DNA from: Pistricoccus aurantiacus
GTDB lineage: Bacteria; Pseudomonadota; Gammaproteobacteria; Pseudomonadales; Halomonadaceae
Strand: one strand, 5' to 3'
DNA: 64,000 nt
NCBI RefSeq assembly: GCF_042682565.1
Contig: NZ_JBHUIC010000012.1
Under the pieces are notes generated by a model. The model was given only the letters and a program-made list of their open reading frames with translations. It had not been told where the DNA came from and made no database searches. Positions 53,777 through 61,403 of this stretch are shown here, piece by piece. Numbering within the stretch: the first letter of the stretch is position 1; every line of letters starts with the position of its first letter. Position numbers and translations under genes: made by a program.

Positions 53777-55537
53777 TCATGGCTGGGGCCGATCGCCGTT
53801 CGACTTATGATCGCCGCGACGACGCCGTAGTCTGCCTTCAAGCCATGCAAACACGTACCCGCGCGGCTCATCGATCCCCGTCATGACATACCGAAGCGTA
53901 TAGGGATTATGGAGTGTCGCCTGCAGCATCGGCTTCGCCCAGTGAATACCGCAGACGAGAATCTCATCGTCGATCTCAAGCGGAAAATCCTTGTCCGGCA
54001 GCATGATCGACTGCCCTGCCCGGCGCACGGCGAGCGCTTCGCAGGGAAGTTCTTTCGGAAACGAGCGCGCATCGCGACACAGCACACCCAACGCCACCGC
54101 CCCGCCGGCTTGCAGATATTCGGTCACCGCCGGCGCCTCGCCAGGCACCAGCCTGACCGACCACAGGCGCGAGGGCTCTGCGCCCACGACCGCCAGCAGA
54201 CGGGCCACCAGTGCTTCCGTGCGGGCCGGTTCGCGTTCCGCGAGCCAATCGATCAATCCCTGGACGAGAGGCGAGATCAGCAGCTTCAGGATCCGCCGCG
54301 CCGTTGTCAGGCTGTGCTGAAGAATCAGGTCGGCCCGGGCGGCATCGAACGCCACCTGATTCTCATGACTGTTCTGACGCACGATACGAAATGCCTTCGG
54401 ATTGAGCTGCATCACCGTCAACAACGTACTGAGATTGTCGGAATCGCAATTCGTCGCGGCGACGACCCCGGCCGCGTCGTCGATCCCGGCGGCCACCAGG
54501 GCCGAATGATCCGCCCGCGCCTGGATCAGAACCGTACCTTCTCCGACCGCGTTGGCGTCCACGTCCGGATCGATGATACGTACGCCGATGCCATGAGTCT
54601 GGAGATAACGATGGGTCCAGTGCACCATGCGCCCGTACCCACACAGAATCCAGTCACCCCGCGGAACCTGTAACGGTGTCCCGAGTTCGACGCCATGCGC
54701 TCCCACGAACCACGCATTGAGATTGTGCAGTTCGGGACGGGCGATCGCCCGGTAGACGAGCTGGGCGAAGATCTCGAACGGGTCGACGACGGTGACATTG
54801 TCCAGTGCCCGCAGGTTGGCCTCGTGGCGGACCGAGGTCGAACGACAGATGACCCGGAGCCGCGGGTTCAGGTGCCGTGCCATCACCGCGATCTTGAGCG
54901 TGACGTCTTCATCGTTCGTCAGCGCGACCAGGGCCTGGCATGCCGGGTGTTTGACACCCGCGGCCAGGAGGTGTTTCGGCGCGCTGGCGTCCGCACAGAG
55001 CCCCGGCATCGCCACCGTGTAATCGCGCACGCCCAGTGCCTTGATCCGCTCCGGGTCGGAATCGAGTATCACCGCGCGTTTATGATGATCGCTCAGGCCC
55101 CGGGCAAGCAGACTGCCCGCATCGCCGAAGCCACAGAGGATGATGAAAGGCTCGGCGTTGCGCTTGACCTTGCGGGCAAACTGGAACCCATCCATGGCCT
55201 GAATAAAATGGGGATTCTGAACCAGGCCAACCAGGGATCCAATTGCATAGAACCACGCGGTAGCGCCGGTATAGAGACAGAAGATCGCCCACAGACGCTG
55301 TTCGTCGCTGAAGCCGTCAGGCAGTTCGCCGAAACCGGTCGTGGTCGCCGTGTAGGTGAAGAAATAAAAGGCGTGGAAAAGATTCATGTGGGTCGCCTCA
55401 CCATCGACGGCCCGGCCCGGCATCAGGGCCATGCCCATGATGCCCACCGAATACACGAACAGCAGCGCGAACAGCGGCCGGCGCATATAGCGCAGGACGA
55501 TCATTCCCACACGGTCGAGATCGGAGGTGGAGGCCAC
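53777..55537 (-). CDS. Potassium channel-like protein with two RCK (TrkA-N) domains
   Basis: 586 aa from a GTG (AGAGG upstream). TM1 (residues 21-40), pore helix and filter TTTGFGE (65-71, in place of TVGYG), TM2 (about 80-105). RCK-type nucleotide folds follow: ILCGFGDAGSLLARG (134-146) and ILCGYGRMVHWTHRY (about 300-314); a TrkA-C-like end (VRRAGQSIMLPDKDFPLEIDDEILVCG) closes it. It is built as a ligand-gated K+ channel with internal tandem RCK, like MthK-type or Kch-type proteins. Filter GFG is a permitted variant but selectivity is unproven. Probably in operon with the next gene upstream. Confidence 0.88.
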   Translation of the reverse strand: MASTSDLDRVGMIVLRYMRRPLFALLFVYSVGIMGMALMPGRAVDGEATHMNLFHAFYFFTYTATTTGFGELPDGFSDEQRLWAIFCLYTGATAWFYAIGSLVGLVQNPHFIQAMDGFQFARKVKRNAEPFIILCGFGDAGSLLARGLSDHHKRAVILDSDPERIKALGVRDYTVAMPGLCADASAPKHLLAAGVKHPACQALVALTNDEDVTLKIAVMARHLNPRLRVICRSTSVRHEANLRALDNVTVVDPFEIFAQLVYRAIARPELHNLNAWFVGAHGVELGTPLQVPRGDWILCGYGRMVHWTHRYLQTHGIGVRIIDPDVDANAVGEGTVLIQARADHSALVAAGIDDAAGVVAATNCDSDNLSTLLTVMQLNPKAFRIVRQNSHENQVAFDAARADLILQHSLTTARRILKLLISPLVQGLIDWLAEREPARTEALVARLLAVVGAEPSRLWSVRLVPGEAPAVTEYLQAGGAVALGVLCRDARSFPKELPCEALAVRRAGQSIMLPDKDFPLEIDDEILVCGIHWAKPMLQATLHNPYTLRYVMTGIDEPRGYVFAWLEGRLRRRRGDHKSNGDRPQP

Positions 55538-55558
55538 GTGTTTAATCCTCTCTCTGCG

Positions 55559-55942
55559 CTAGCGTCGCGAGAGCAGCGTATCGCCGACCAGAATCACCGT
55601 CGCGACGACATTCGCGATCAGCGCTCCCCTTGCGATTGAAACGATATCGGTCATCTCTCCCGGCGCCGGCCCGCCCCCGTCACCGGATTCCGCGACGATC
55701 CAGACGACCCGCGCCGTGATCAGCAGAAGGCCGGCGACTAGCCCGGACGCCAGCAGCAATGCCCCGATCTGGGAGCGATCCCCCAGTTTAAGACCGATCG
55801 CGACCAGGTTGACGATGATGGCGAAGGTGAGAATCCACACATTGTGATGGGCGGCCGCCTCGACGCTACCCGCGACGAAGGCGACATTGAGGCTCAAAGT
55901 AAGGATGACGAAAAAACCGAATACCACCCGCTCGAGATTCAT
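55559..55942 (-). CDS. Small four-helix membrane protein (DUF6394-like)
   Basis: 127 aa, about four hydrophobic segments (residues 5-27, 35-53, 60-82, 103-122). SD AGGAG. It precedes the K+ channel gene by 21 bases on the same strand. The pairing with a TrkA-domain channel suggests an accessory subunit; I believe such proteins are called DUF6394 but cannot confirm it. Confidence 0.7.
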   Translation of the reverse strand: MNLERVVFGFFVILTLSLNVAFVAGSVEAAAHHNVWILTFAIIVNLVAIGLKLGDRSQIGALLLASGLVAGLLLITARVVWIVAESGDGGGPAPGEMTDIVSIARGALIANVVATVILVGDTLLSRR

Positions 55943-56109
55943 GGACCTGCTCCTGGCCGGGACGCGCCATCAGTATAGGCACCTCGGTGATGGTCCGCCC
56001 CCTTGGCCTGCTCTTCGACTGCGACGGCAACCCGGCCCCTAGCGGCTCGATATCCTCGAATGCCTTTTTCATTTCTGAGCTGCCTGGGCAAGAAGCTTTT
56101 TTATCTCCC

Positions 56110-56411
56110 CTATAGCTCAAAGAAATGTTTCATTGGCTCCATCTGCTGATGGAGTATTCTGACGACGAAAATATCGTACTTTCTCAGGCGGTAAAAAATG
56201 GCGTGTCGTTGGTGATCATGACGGCGAACCTCGTTCGCGATCCCCGGGTATTGATGACCCATTAGCGGAGTGCTGGCCAGGAGACGAGAGGTGCTCTCCA
56301 GGTCATCGGTACAAGCGTCGGCCTGACGAGCACCCAAAGTTGAGCAAGGTATATTCGTAGATAGCTGCGAAACCTTCCGCCGCACGATTGGATAGCTTAT
56401 CCCCTAGGCAT
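56110..56411 (-). pseudogene. ParE/RelE-type toxin gene broken by two +1 shifts
   Basis: From the ATG at 56411 the frame stops after four codons. Dropping one G in the run at 56401-56404 and one G in the run at 56333-56335 restores a 99-codon ParE-family protein: DKLSNRAAEGFAAIYEYTLL, then NFGARQADACTDDLE, PGIANEVRRHDHQRHAIFYR and VVRILHQQMEPMKHF. The C-terminal 80 codons alone look intact (56385 frame). No ParD-like antitoxin is next to it. Either a decayed toxin gene or two homopolymer sequencing errors. Confidence 0.8.
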
Positions 56412-56484
56412 GAAAGACCCGTTGCAAGTTACACAGAGCAGGCATAACGTGGCATGTAACAGCAATCAAGAGGAAGAATTCAGA

Positions 56485-56703
56485 ATGGCCAATGTCAACG
56501 AGCGGGTGCAAAAGCACCGTGACAAGCTGCGCGCTCAAGGCTTGCACCCGATCACGATATGGGTACCGGATACCCGCGCGCCGGGTTTTGCCGAAGCATG
56601 TGCACGCGAATCACGGATCATCGCCCAGGCGGAACGAGAAGATAGAGAGCTTGACGCCTTTCTCGATGCGGCGGCGGCGGATATCGAAGGCTGGACGGCG
56701 TGA
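56485..56703 (+). CDS. MazE-type antitoxin (DUF3018 family)
   Basis: 72 aa from 56485 (GAGGAAG upstream). VNERVQKHRDKLRAQGLHPITIWVPD, written here as VNERVQKHRDKLRAQGL and HPITIWVPD, is a ribbon-helix-helix-like DUF3018 N-terminus; the acidic tail EDRELDAFLDAAAADIEGW would bind the toxin. The frame is open upstream to 56410, overlapping the parE remnant. It overlaps the toxin start by 4 bases. Confidence 0.85.
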   Translation: MANVNERVQKHRDKLRAQGLHPITIWVPDTRAPGFAEACARESRIIAQAEREDRELDAFLDAAAADIEGWTA

Positions 56704-57026
56704 GGCGTGGCGATCTGGTAACGGCGGCCGTTGCGGGCGATTTTGGCAAGCCGCGTCCGGCCCTGGTGATACAGGCCGATGTGTTCGCTGAACATCCCAC
56801 CGTCACCGTACTGCCACTGACCGGCAATCTGTTGGAACTACGCCTGACCCGGGTACAGGTTGAACCCGATTCGGAAAACGGCCTTGAAAAGCCGTCTCAC
56901 GTCATGATCGACAAGGCAACGACAATCAAGCGCGAGAAACTGGGTGCGCCGTTTGGCCGTCTCGACGCAATAACACTGGCGAAAGTGGATAAAACCCTTG
57001 GCACTTTCCTGGGGATCACATCTTAA
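56700..57026 (+). CDS. MazF/PemK-type toxin
   Basis: 108 aa from a GTG that overlaps the antitoxin TGA (GTGA). MRRGDLVTAAVAGDFGKPRPALVIQAD-type N-terminus (RRGDLVTA and KPRPALVIQ), VTVLPLTGN and PSHVMIDKATTIKREKLG are classical PemK/MazF motifs. mRNA interferase toxin, target unknown. It forms an independent module from the mazEF-type pair at 53.1-53.7 kb. Confidence 0.88.
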   Translation: MRRGDLVTAAVAGDFGKPRPALVIQADVFAEHPTVTVLPLTGNLLELRLTRVQVEPDSENGLEKPSHVMIDKATTIKREKLGAPFGRLDAITLAKVDKTLGTFLGITS

Positions 57027-57225
57027 AAGAACCGCTACTACGCCATGTGTCTTGTCTAAGCTGCCTGAACGACAGCGAGCGGTAATACCAATCACGCTCA
57101 GCTTAAATTCCGGACGCCATGCTCACACCCCCAGCATCTAGTTCACCCGTGTCTGCCAACGGGGATCAGCCTCACAAAGATTGACATCATATCGAGAGTC
57201 GGCACTCCCCTTGCTATACTTCATG
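57027..57225. other. Intergenic stretch after the second toxin gene
   Basis: No gene is supported. Near its right end GGCAC-TCCCC-TTGCT (57201-57215) has GG/GC ten bases apart, the sigma-54 layout, with the first T of TGGCAC changed to C. TATACT (57215-57220) follows directly. Either could drive the structured element that begins at 57226. Confidence 0.35.
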
Positions 57226-57328
57226 TGCTGGCTGGCATACACCGTCGGGTTCATAGCTCGGAGCGTTACGAACGTAGGGGTCAGGCCAGCCAGCAAGACT
57301 CATGTGAATCCTTCGCCTGCGATAAGCG
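57226..57328 (+). ncRNA. Unknown structured element, copy A
   Basis: The outer stem TGCTGGCTGG (57226-57235) pairs with CCAGCCAGCA (57286-57295). Inside are hairpin 1, CGGG-TTCATAG-CTCG, and hairpin 2, CGT-TACGA-ACG. A tail GACTCATGTGA (57297-57307) leads to a third hairpin around GCCTGCG. All these parts recur in copy B with changed stems but conserved loops, TTCATAG and TACGR. No known RNA family was recognised. It is not a tRNA, a CRISPR repeat or an integron attC site. Confidence 0.6.
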
Positions 57329-57356
57329 TAGCGCGCTACCCTCTATTATAATTTGC

Positions 57357-57473
57357 GTGCTGGTTGGTACATCGGGCCGTCGTGTTCATAGCACGAATCG
57401 CTACGGGCGTTGAGGCATTGGGGCGCCAGCCAGCACGACTCATTTGATTCCCGTGCCTGCGGGGAACGGGTCA
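57357..57473 (+). ncRNA. Unknown structured element, copy B
   Basis: The outer stem GTGCTGGTTGG (57357-57367) pairs with CCAGCCAGCAC (57426-57436), 11 bp with one wobble. Hairpin 1 is TCGTG-TTCATAG-CACGA and hairpin 2 CGC-TACGG-GCG. The tail GACTCATTTGA (57437-57447) is followed by a third stem TTCCCG/CGGGGAA. A TATAAT (57347-57352) stands at the same distance before GTGCTGG as TATACT does in copy A, so each copy may carry its own -10. The orientation is inferred from these elements. Confidence 0.6.
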
Positions 57474-57541
57474 GCAAGGTATGCTTGAATACAAAACCCA
57501 CCATGGCGGGCGGGTCAATAAAACGGAAAACAAGCGACTTA

Positions 57542-57784
57542 TCAGGTGGGTAAAAAACGCATAATAGCGAATACCAAGCCAGCTACAGCGATAATAGTGC
57601 CGACATTCCACATGATCATTTGACGGCCTAGAGAGTGCATTTTACCACGAACCCTTTCGACCTCCAGCCGCACGTCATTCAATCCATCACGAGTTGCATA
57701 GGTCGCCTTGATGGCAGCCAAATCTTCGCGAACGGCTCTTATATCATTTTCCAAATGTTCGACGCGTGCTGTCAGATCATTCAT
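57542..57784 (-). CDS. Small coiled-coil protein with C-terminal membrane anchor
   Basis: 80 aa. Residues 1-50 form a heptad-like coiled coil (LTARVEHLENDIRAVREDL, VRLEVERVRGKMHSLGRQ); residues 55-77 are one membrane segment ending RFLPT. GGAGG lies 9 bases before the ATG. This shape is shared by XhlA/DUF1640-like phage and host proteins; no closer family is recognised. It follows the zinc-ribbon gene on the same strand by 51 bases and its end points toward the tandem structured elements. Confidence 0.7.
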   Translation of the reverse strand: MNDLTARVEHLENDIRAVREDLAAIKATYATRDGLNDVRLEVERVRGKMHSLGRQMIMWNVGTIIAVAGLVFAIMRFLPT

Positions 57785-57835
57785 TGGGGCTCACCTCCAC
57801 TTCCATTGCCCTTTCCACCAGAGCGTTCTATATAG

Positions 57836-58138
57836 CTAATCGTGCCCATTGGCTGTCTCTTGTTCTTTCCAGTTTATTACATCCCATGCCATAAAGGTTC
57901 TTAAGTGTCCGCAGTGCTGACAGACTACCCCCACAAGGCCGGTTATATTTCCTGCAATACGTTCAGGACTTCTAATATCAAGAGTGAATATATGCACCGG
58001 TCTATCGGGGCCATCTGCCATGATATAAAGATCATCTCGCCCGCAGGCAGGGCAATCCAACTTTACATTCTTGGCTTGCAGGTAACGAGTGAGATCACCG
58101 CCTGTCAGCTTTTCACCCTCTTCAAAAAGGCCGGGCAT
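57836..58138 (-). CDS. Small zinc-ribbon-like protein of unknown function
   Basis: 100 aa from the ATG at 58138; a TTG at 58171 is also possible. Two CxxC motifs, CPACGRDD (about residues 29-36) and CQHCGHL (about 72-78), suggest one zinc ribbon with a long beta insertion between the halves (YIMADGPDRPVHIFTLDI). Not recognised. Probably an operon with the coiled-coil gene. It lies beside the distal end of the CRISPR array. Confidence 0.65.
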   Translation of the reverse strand: MPGLFEEGEKLTGGDLTRYLQAKNVKLDCPACGRDDLYIMADGPDRPVHIFTLDIRSPERIAGNITGLVGVVCQHCGHLRTFMAWDVINWKEQETANGHD

Positions 58139-58375
58139 TATACCCCCACCGTCTTCACAGTTATTTGACAACGAATCCTACTTGGCGGCTTGATTCGTCT
58201 CGGCACACGCATCGCGAATTTTCTTGTAGAAGGCAACAAGCAGAATTTTATTGGCTCCGCACCTATTTCAAGTCTCAACTAGCGAGTTTTCCGCATAGTC
58301 TATCATCATCACCAGCCTACCAGCGGCAGCGAACGTAACGGCCACCGGGTAGCTCGGGTACCAGGCTTTCTGAGC
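58139..58375. other. Intergenic stretch between small genes and CRISPR distal end
   Basis: No gene is supported. The right part contains CGGCAGCGAACG at 58324-58335, repeated at 58384-58395 inside the decayed CRISPR repeat; the 60-base distance is close to one repeat-spacer unit, so a second, even more decayed unit is possible. Confidence 0.4.
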
Positions 58376-58408
58376 TGCCTGGGCGGCAGCGAACGAGCGG
58401 GCCGCGAC
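58376..58408 (-). repeat. Degenerate terminal CRISPR repeat
   Basis: Only the 12 bases GCGGGCCGCGAC (58397-58408) match the array repeat exactly; the other 21 positions have mostly diverged. It is separated from the first intact repeat by 33 bases, a normal spacer length, and lies at the end away from the leader, where decayed repeats are expected. Confidence 0.75.
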
Positions 58409-58441
58409 CTCCCGGCGGTTGATCTGGTCGTCCAGGTCCTC

Positions 58442-60915
58442 GTTTCTATCCGCGCGACCCGTGCGGGCCGCGACCTGGAGACTTCTACGTCGAAGACCCT
58501 CGAGGCGGTTTCTATCCGCGCGACCCGTGCGGGCCGCGACGCGGCGCTCCGTCAAGCTTTGAGCGATGCTGGTGTTTCTATCCGCGCGACCCGTGCGGGC
58601 CGCGACTCTATCGCCAATCAGGCGCCATCTTGCCCCACCAGTTTCTATCCGCGCGACCCGTGCGGGCCGCGACGGTTGGAGGGTCGGCTGGACAGCGCCT
58701 GAATCTTGTTTCTATCCGCGCGACCCGTGCGGGCCGCGACTCGGATCGGCTGCTGCGGCTGACCATCGCCGCCTGGTTTCTATCCGCGCGACCCGTGCGG
58801 GCCGCGACTGTAGGCGTCCAGCGCCTCGTTCAGCGCGTCGAAGTTTCTATCCGCGCGACCCGTGCGGGCCGCGACTGCTGATACCCCTCGCGCTTCTGCA
58901 CCGCGATGCGTTTCTATCCGCGCGACCCGTGCGGGCCGCGACAGAGCTCGGCGATCCAGGCGCTGGTCGAGGGCATGTTTCTATCCGCGCGACCCGTGCG
59001 GGCCGCGACCCGGTTGGGACGTGCCAGGCCGCGGGCATGGCCGGGTTTCTATCCGCGCGACCCGTGCGGGCCGCGACGCAGTACCTGGCGGACCCGATCC
59101 GCTACGAGCGGGTTTCTATCCGCGCGACCCGTGCGGGCCGCGACCTTCGCAACCCATCCGATTGAGGCATCCATGGCCCAGTTTCTATCCGCGCGACCCG
59201 TGCGGGCCGCGACACATGCTGCACCGCCGAGGCGTCCAGGGCGTAATCGTTTCTATCCGCGCGACCCGTGCGGGCCGCGACAGTGCGATGACTCGCCTTC
59301 ATGGCTTGCGCCGCTTAGTTTCTATCCGCGCGACCCGTGCGGGCCGCGACCCTTCGGTCAGCTCGAACTTGCGGTTCTTGATGGAGTTTCTATCCGCGCG
59401 ACCCGTGCGGGCCGCGACGCCTTGGCCGTCTCGCACCAGTTCATCATCGCCAGGTTTCTATCCGCGCGACCCGTGCGGGCCGCGACCCCGCCCCCGGCGG
59501 ACGCCCTCTACCTGCTCGCGGTTTCTATCCGCGCGACCCGTGCGGGCCGCGACTTTCTCCATCAGCCGCGCGAAGCGGGAATCCGGGGTTTCTATCCGCG
59601 CGACCCGTGCGGGCCGCGACCGCTCAGGCGGCGCGAAACGCCGGGCGAGGTCACGTTTCTATCCGCGCGACCCGTGCGGGCCGCGACATCCTCACGCTAT
59701 CAACGCCTTGCCTCAATAGGAGGCGTTTCTATCCGCGCGACCCGTGCGGGCCGCGACAGGGTCTATGGGATATGGCTCTATAAATATATTAGGTTTCTAT
59801 CCGCGCGACCCGTGCGGGCCGCGACCTGGCTGTTTTATCGGTAGTGATGAGGAGTTTCTGGTTTCTATCCGCGCGACCCGTGCGGGCCGCGACGATGCAT
59901 TGAGTCGGATATGATCTGTTGTGACGGAGTTTCTATCCGCGCGACCCGTGCGGGCCGCGACATGGCGATGGCGCAAGCTCTATCCCGTTGCCCATGTTTC
60001 TATCCGCGCGACCCGTGCGGGCCGCGACCCCACTGGGTGGCTTCATGCCAATGGACAAGAGGTGTTTCTATCCGCGCGACCCGTGCGGGCCGCGACCCCA
60101 CTGGGTGGCTTCATGCCAATGGACAAGAGGTGTTTCTATCCGCGCGACCCGTGCGGGCCGCGACTAGATTTTTCATGACTTTCCCCTCAGAAGTTAAAAC
60201 GTTTCTATCCGCGCGACCCGTGCGGGCCGCGACTGATCGCCCTGCAGTGGCAGGAGTACGGCTACGAGTTTCTATCCGCGCGACCCGTGCGGGCCGCGAC
60301 TGGCTCACGCTTCGCCTCCCACCACGCCGGTGACGCGGGTTTCTATCCGCGCGACCCGTGCGGGCCGCGACCTGCCAGCGCTGCCCCCACAACCCCAACG
60401 CCAAGGAGTTTCTATCCGCGCGACCCGTGCGGGCCGCGACATCAACCCGGGTGCGTTGCATCTCGGCTTGGGCAAGTTTCTATCCGCGCGACCCGTGCGG
60501 GCCGCGACAGAGCAGGAAGTGGCCGAGATGAGCCGGACCATGTTTCTATCCGCGCGACCCGTGCGGGCCGCGACTCACGGAGTATGCCCGCCAGCTCAAA
60601 GAGGACGAGTTTCTATCCGCGCGACCCGTGCGGGCCGCGACGGCCTAGGGTATACCTGACATGCGGTTTGGGGAGTTTCTATCCGCGCGACCCGTGCGGG
60701 CCGCGACCTCGCGGCCCATTGCCTCATCAACCAGGGATCGAGGTTTCTATCCGCGCGACCCGTGCGGGCCGCGACCAATCCATGCGATGCTTGACCATCC
60801 TATTGTCCCGAACCGTTTCTATCCGCGCGACCCGTGCGGGCCGCGACCTCGATATCGTAGTCGTCGCGCATCAGCTTGAGGCGTTTCTATCCGCGCGACC
60901 CGTGCGGGCCGCGAC
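58442..60915 (-). CRISPR. Type I-C CRISPR array, 37 repeats and 36 spacers
   Basis: Thirty-seven copies of a 33-base repeat, apparently all identical; on the minus strand it starts GTCGCGGCCCGCACGGG and ends GCGCGGATAGAAAC, the type I-C pattern with a GC-rich stem and AAAC end. Spacers are 33-39 bases (mostly 34-35). Transcription and growth run leftward from the leader beside cas2, so the newest spacer is 60848-60882. Two adjacent spacers (60029-60063 and 60097-60131) are identical. Repeat length is a multiple of three without stops, which creates long false reading frames through the array. Confidence 0.98.
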
Positions 60916-61102
60916 TACTTACTTGTAGCATATTGATTATATTAATCAAATGCCTATGAATCAGCGAACCACTCCAATGTACGCTGACATTTTCATTGTT
61001 ATTCAATCAATGAATCTAAATCACATTAAAAACAAACTATTAAAGAGCCGCGAACCCGATAGGAAAAAGCAGGACGCTTGGGGTTCGCAGAACAAAGAAT
61101 CG
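60916..61102 (-). promoter_or_regulatory. CRISPR leader
   Basis: AT-rich 187 bases between cas2 and the first repeat. Next to the array is a perfect dyad TTGATTA-TAT-TAATCAA (60933-60949); an IHF-like AATCAA is within it. Nearer cas2, GCGAACCC (61050-61057) and GGGTTCGC (61081-61088) form an inverted repeat that may end cas transcription. The crRNA promoter should be here but no clear -35/-10 pair was chosen. Confidence 0.75.
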
Positions 61103-61393
61103 TTAAAAAACGAGAGGACCATTCATATCCAAGGCTGGTTTGGCACCGACATGCTCAATACGTTTTTGCCACTGTCGCCCCAGGAAATAGAAACGCAGGC
61201 TATCAACATCCTCATTGATCAAATCGCATAGCTGTTGGCGTAGTCGCACCCACTGGTCCGGATCGACTTCGATCTCAAACACGGAAAACTGCACGCGCTG
61301 GCCGAAATCGCGACATACCTTGGCGACACGGCGTAGACGACCAGGTCCACCATCGGAAACGGTACTCACATCGTAGCTGACCAATACCATCAT
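61103..61393 (-). CDS. cas2: CRISPR-associated endoribonuclease/integrase subunit Cas2
   Basis: 96 aa starting MMVLVSYDVSTVSDGG at 61393, 10 bases after the cas1 stop; length and RRVAKVCRDFGQRVQFSVFEIEVD fit type I-C Cas2. The N-terminal VSYDVS holds the conserved Asp of the ferredoxin-like fold. With Cas1 it forms the spacer integrase. The open frame extends upstream into cas1 but that part is not Cas2. Confidence 0.95.
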   Translation of the reverse strand: MMVLVSYDVSTVSDGGPGRLRRVAKVCRDFGQRVQFSVFEIEVDPDQWVRLRQQLCDLINEDVDSLRFYFLGRQWQKRIEHVGAKPALDMNGPLVF

Positions 61394-61403
61394 TGGACGA
61401 ATC

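Noticed and set aside
55866..56120. 84-codon minus-strand frame between the DUF6394-like gene and the parE remnant
   Set aside because: It overlaps the start of the supported membrane gene, has no good ribosome site, and changes character midway; treated as a chance frame.
57226..57473. tRNA, integron attC site or hammerhead ribozyme as explanation for the tandem elements
   Set aside because: The T-loop-like arm is in the wrong place for a tRNA, there are no GTTRRRY/RYYYAAC boxes for attC, and no CUGAUGA/GAAA core for a hammerhead.
58566..60928. Several long open frames through the CRISPR array encoding repeated SARPVRAAT- or RATRAGRD-like units
   Set aside because: The 33-base repeat is a multiple of three without stops in several frames, so open frames arise automatically; there are no ribosome sites and the spacers drive the frame changes.
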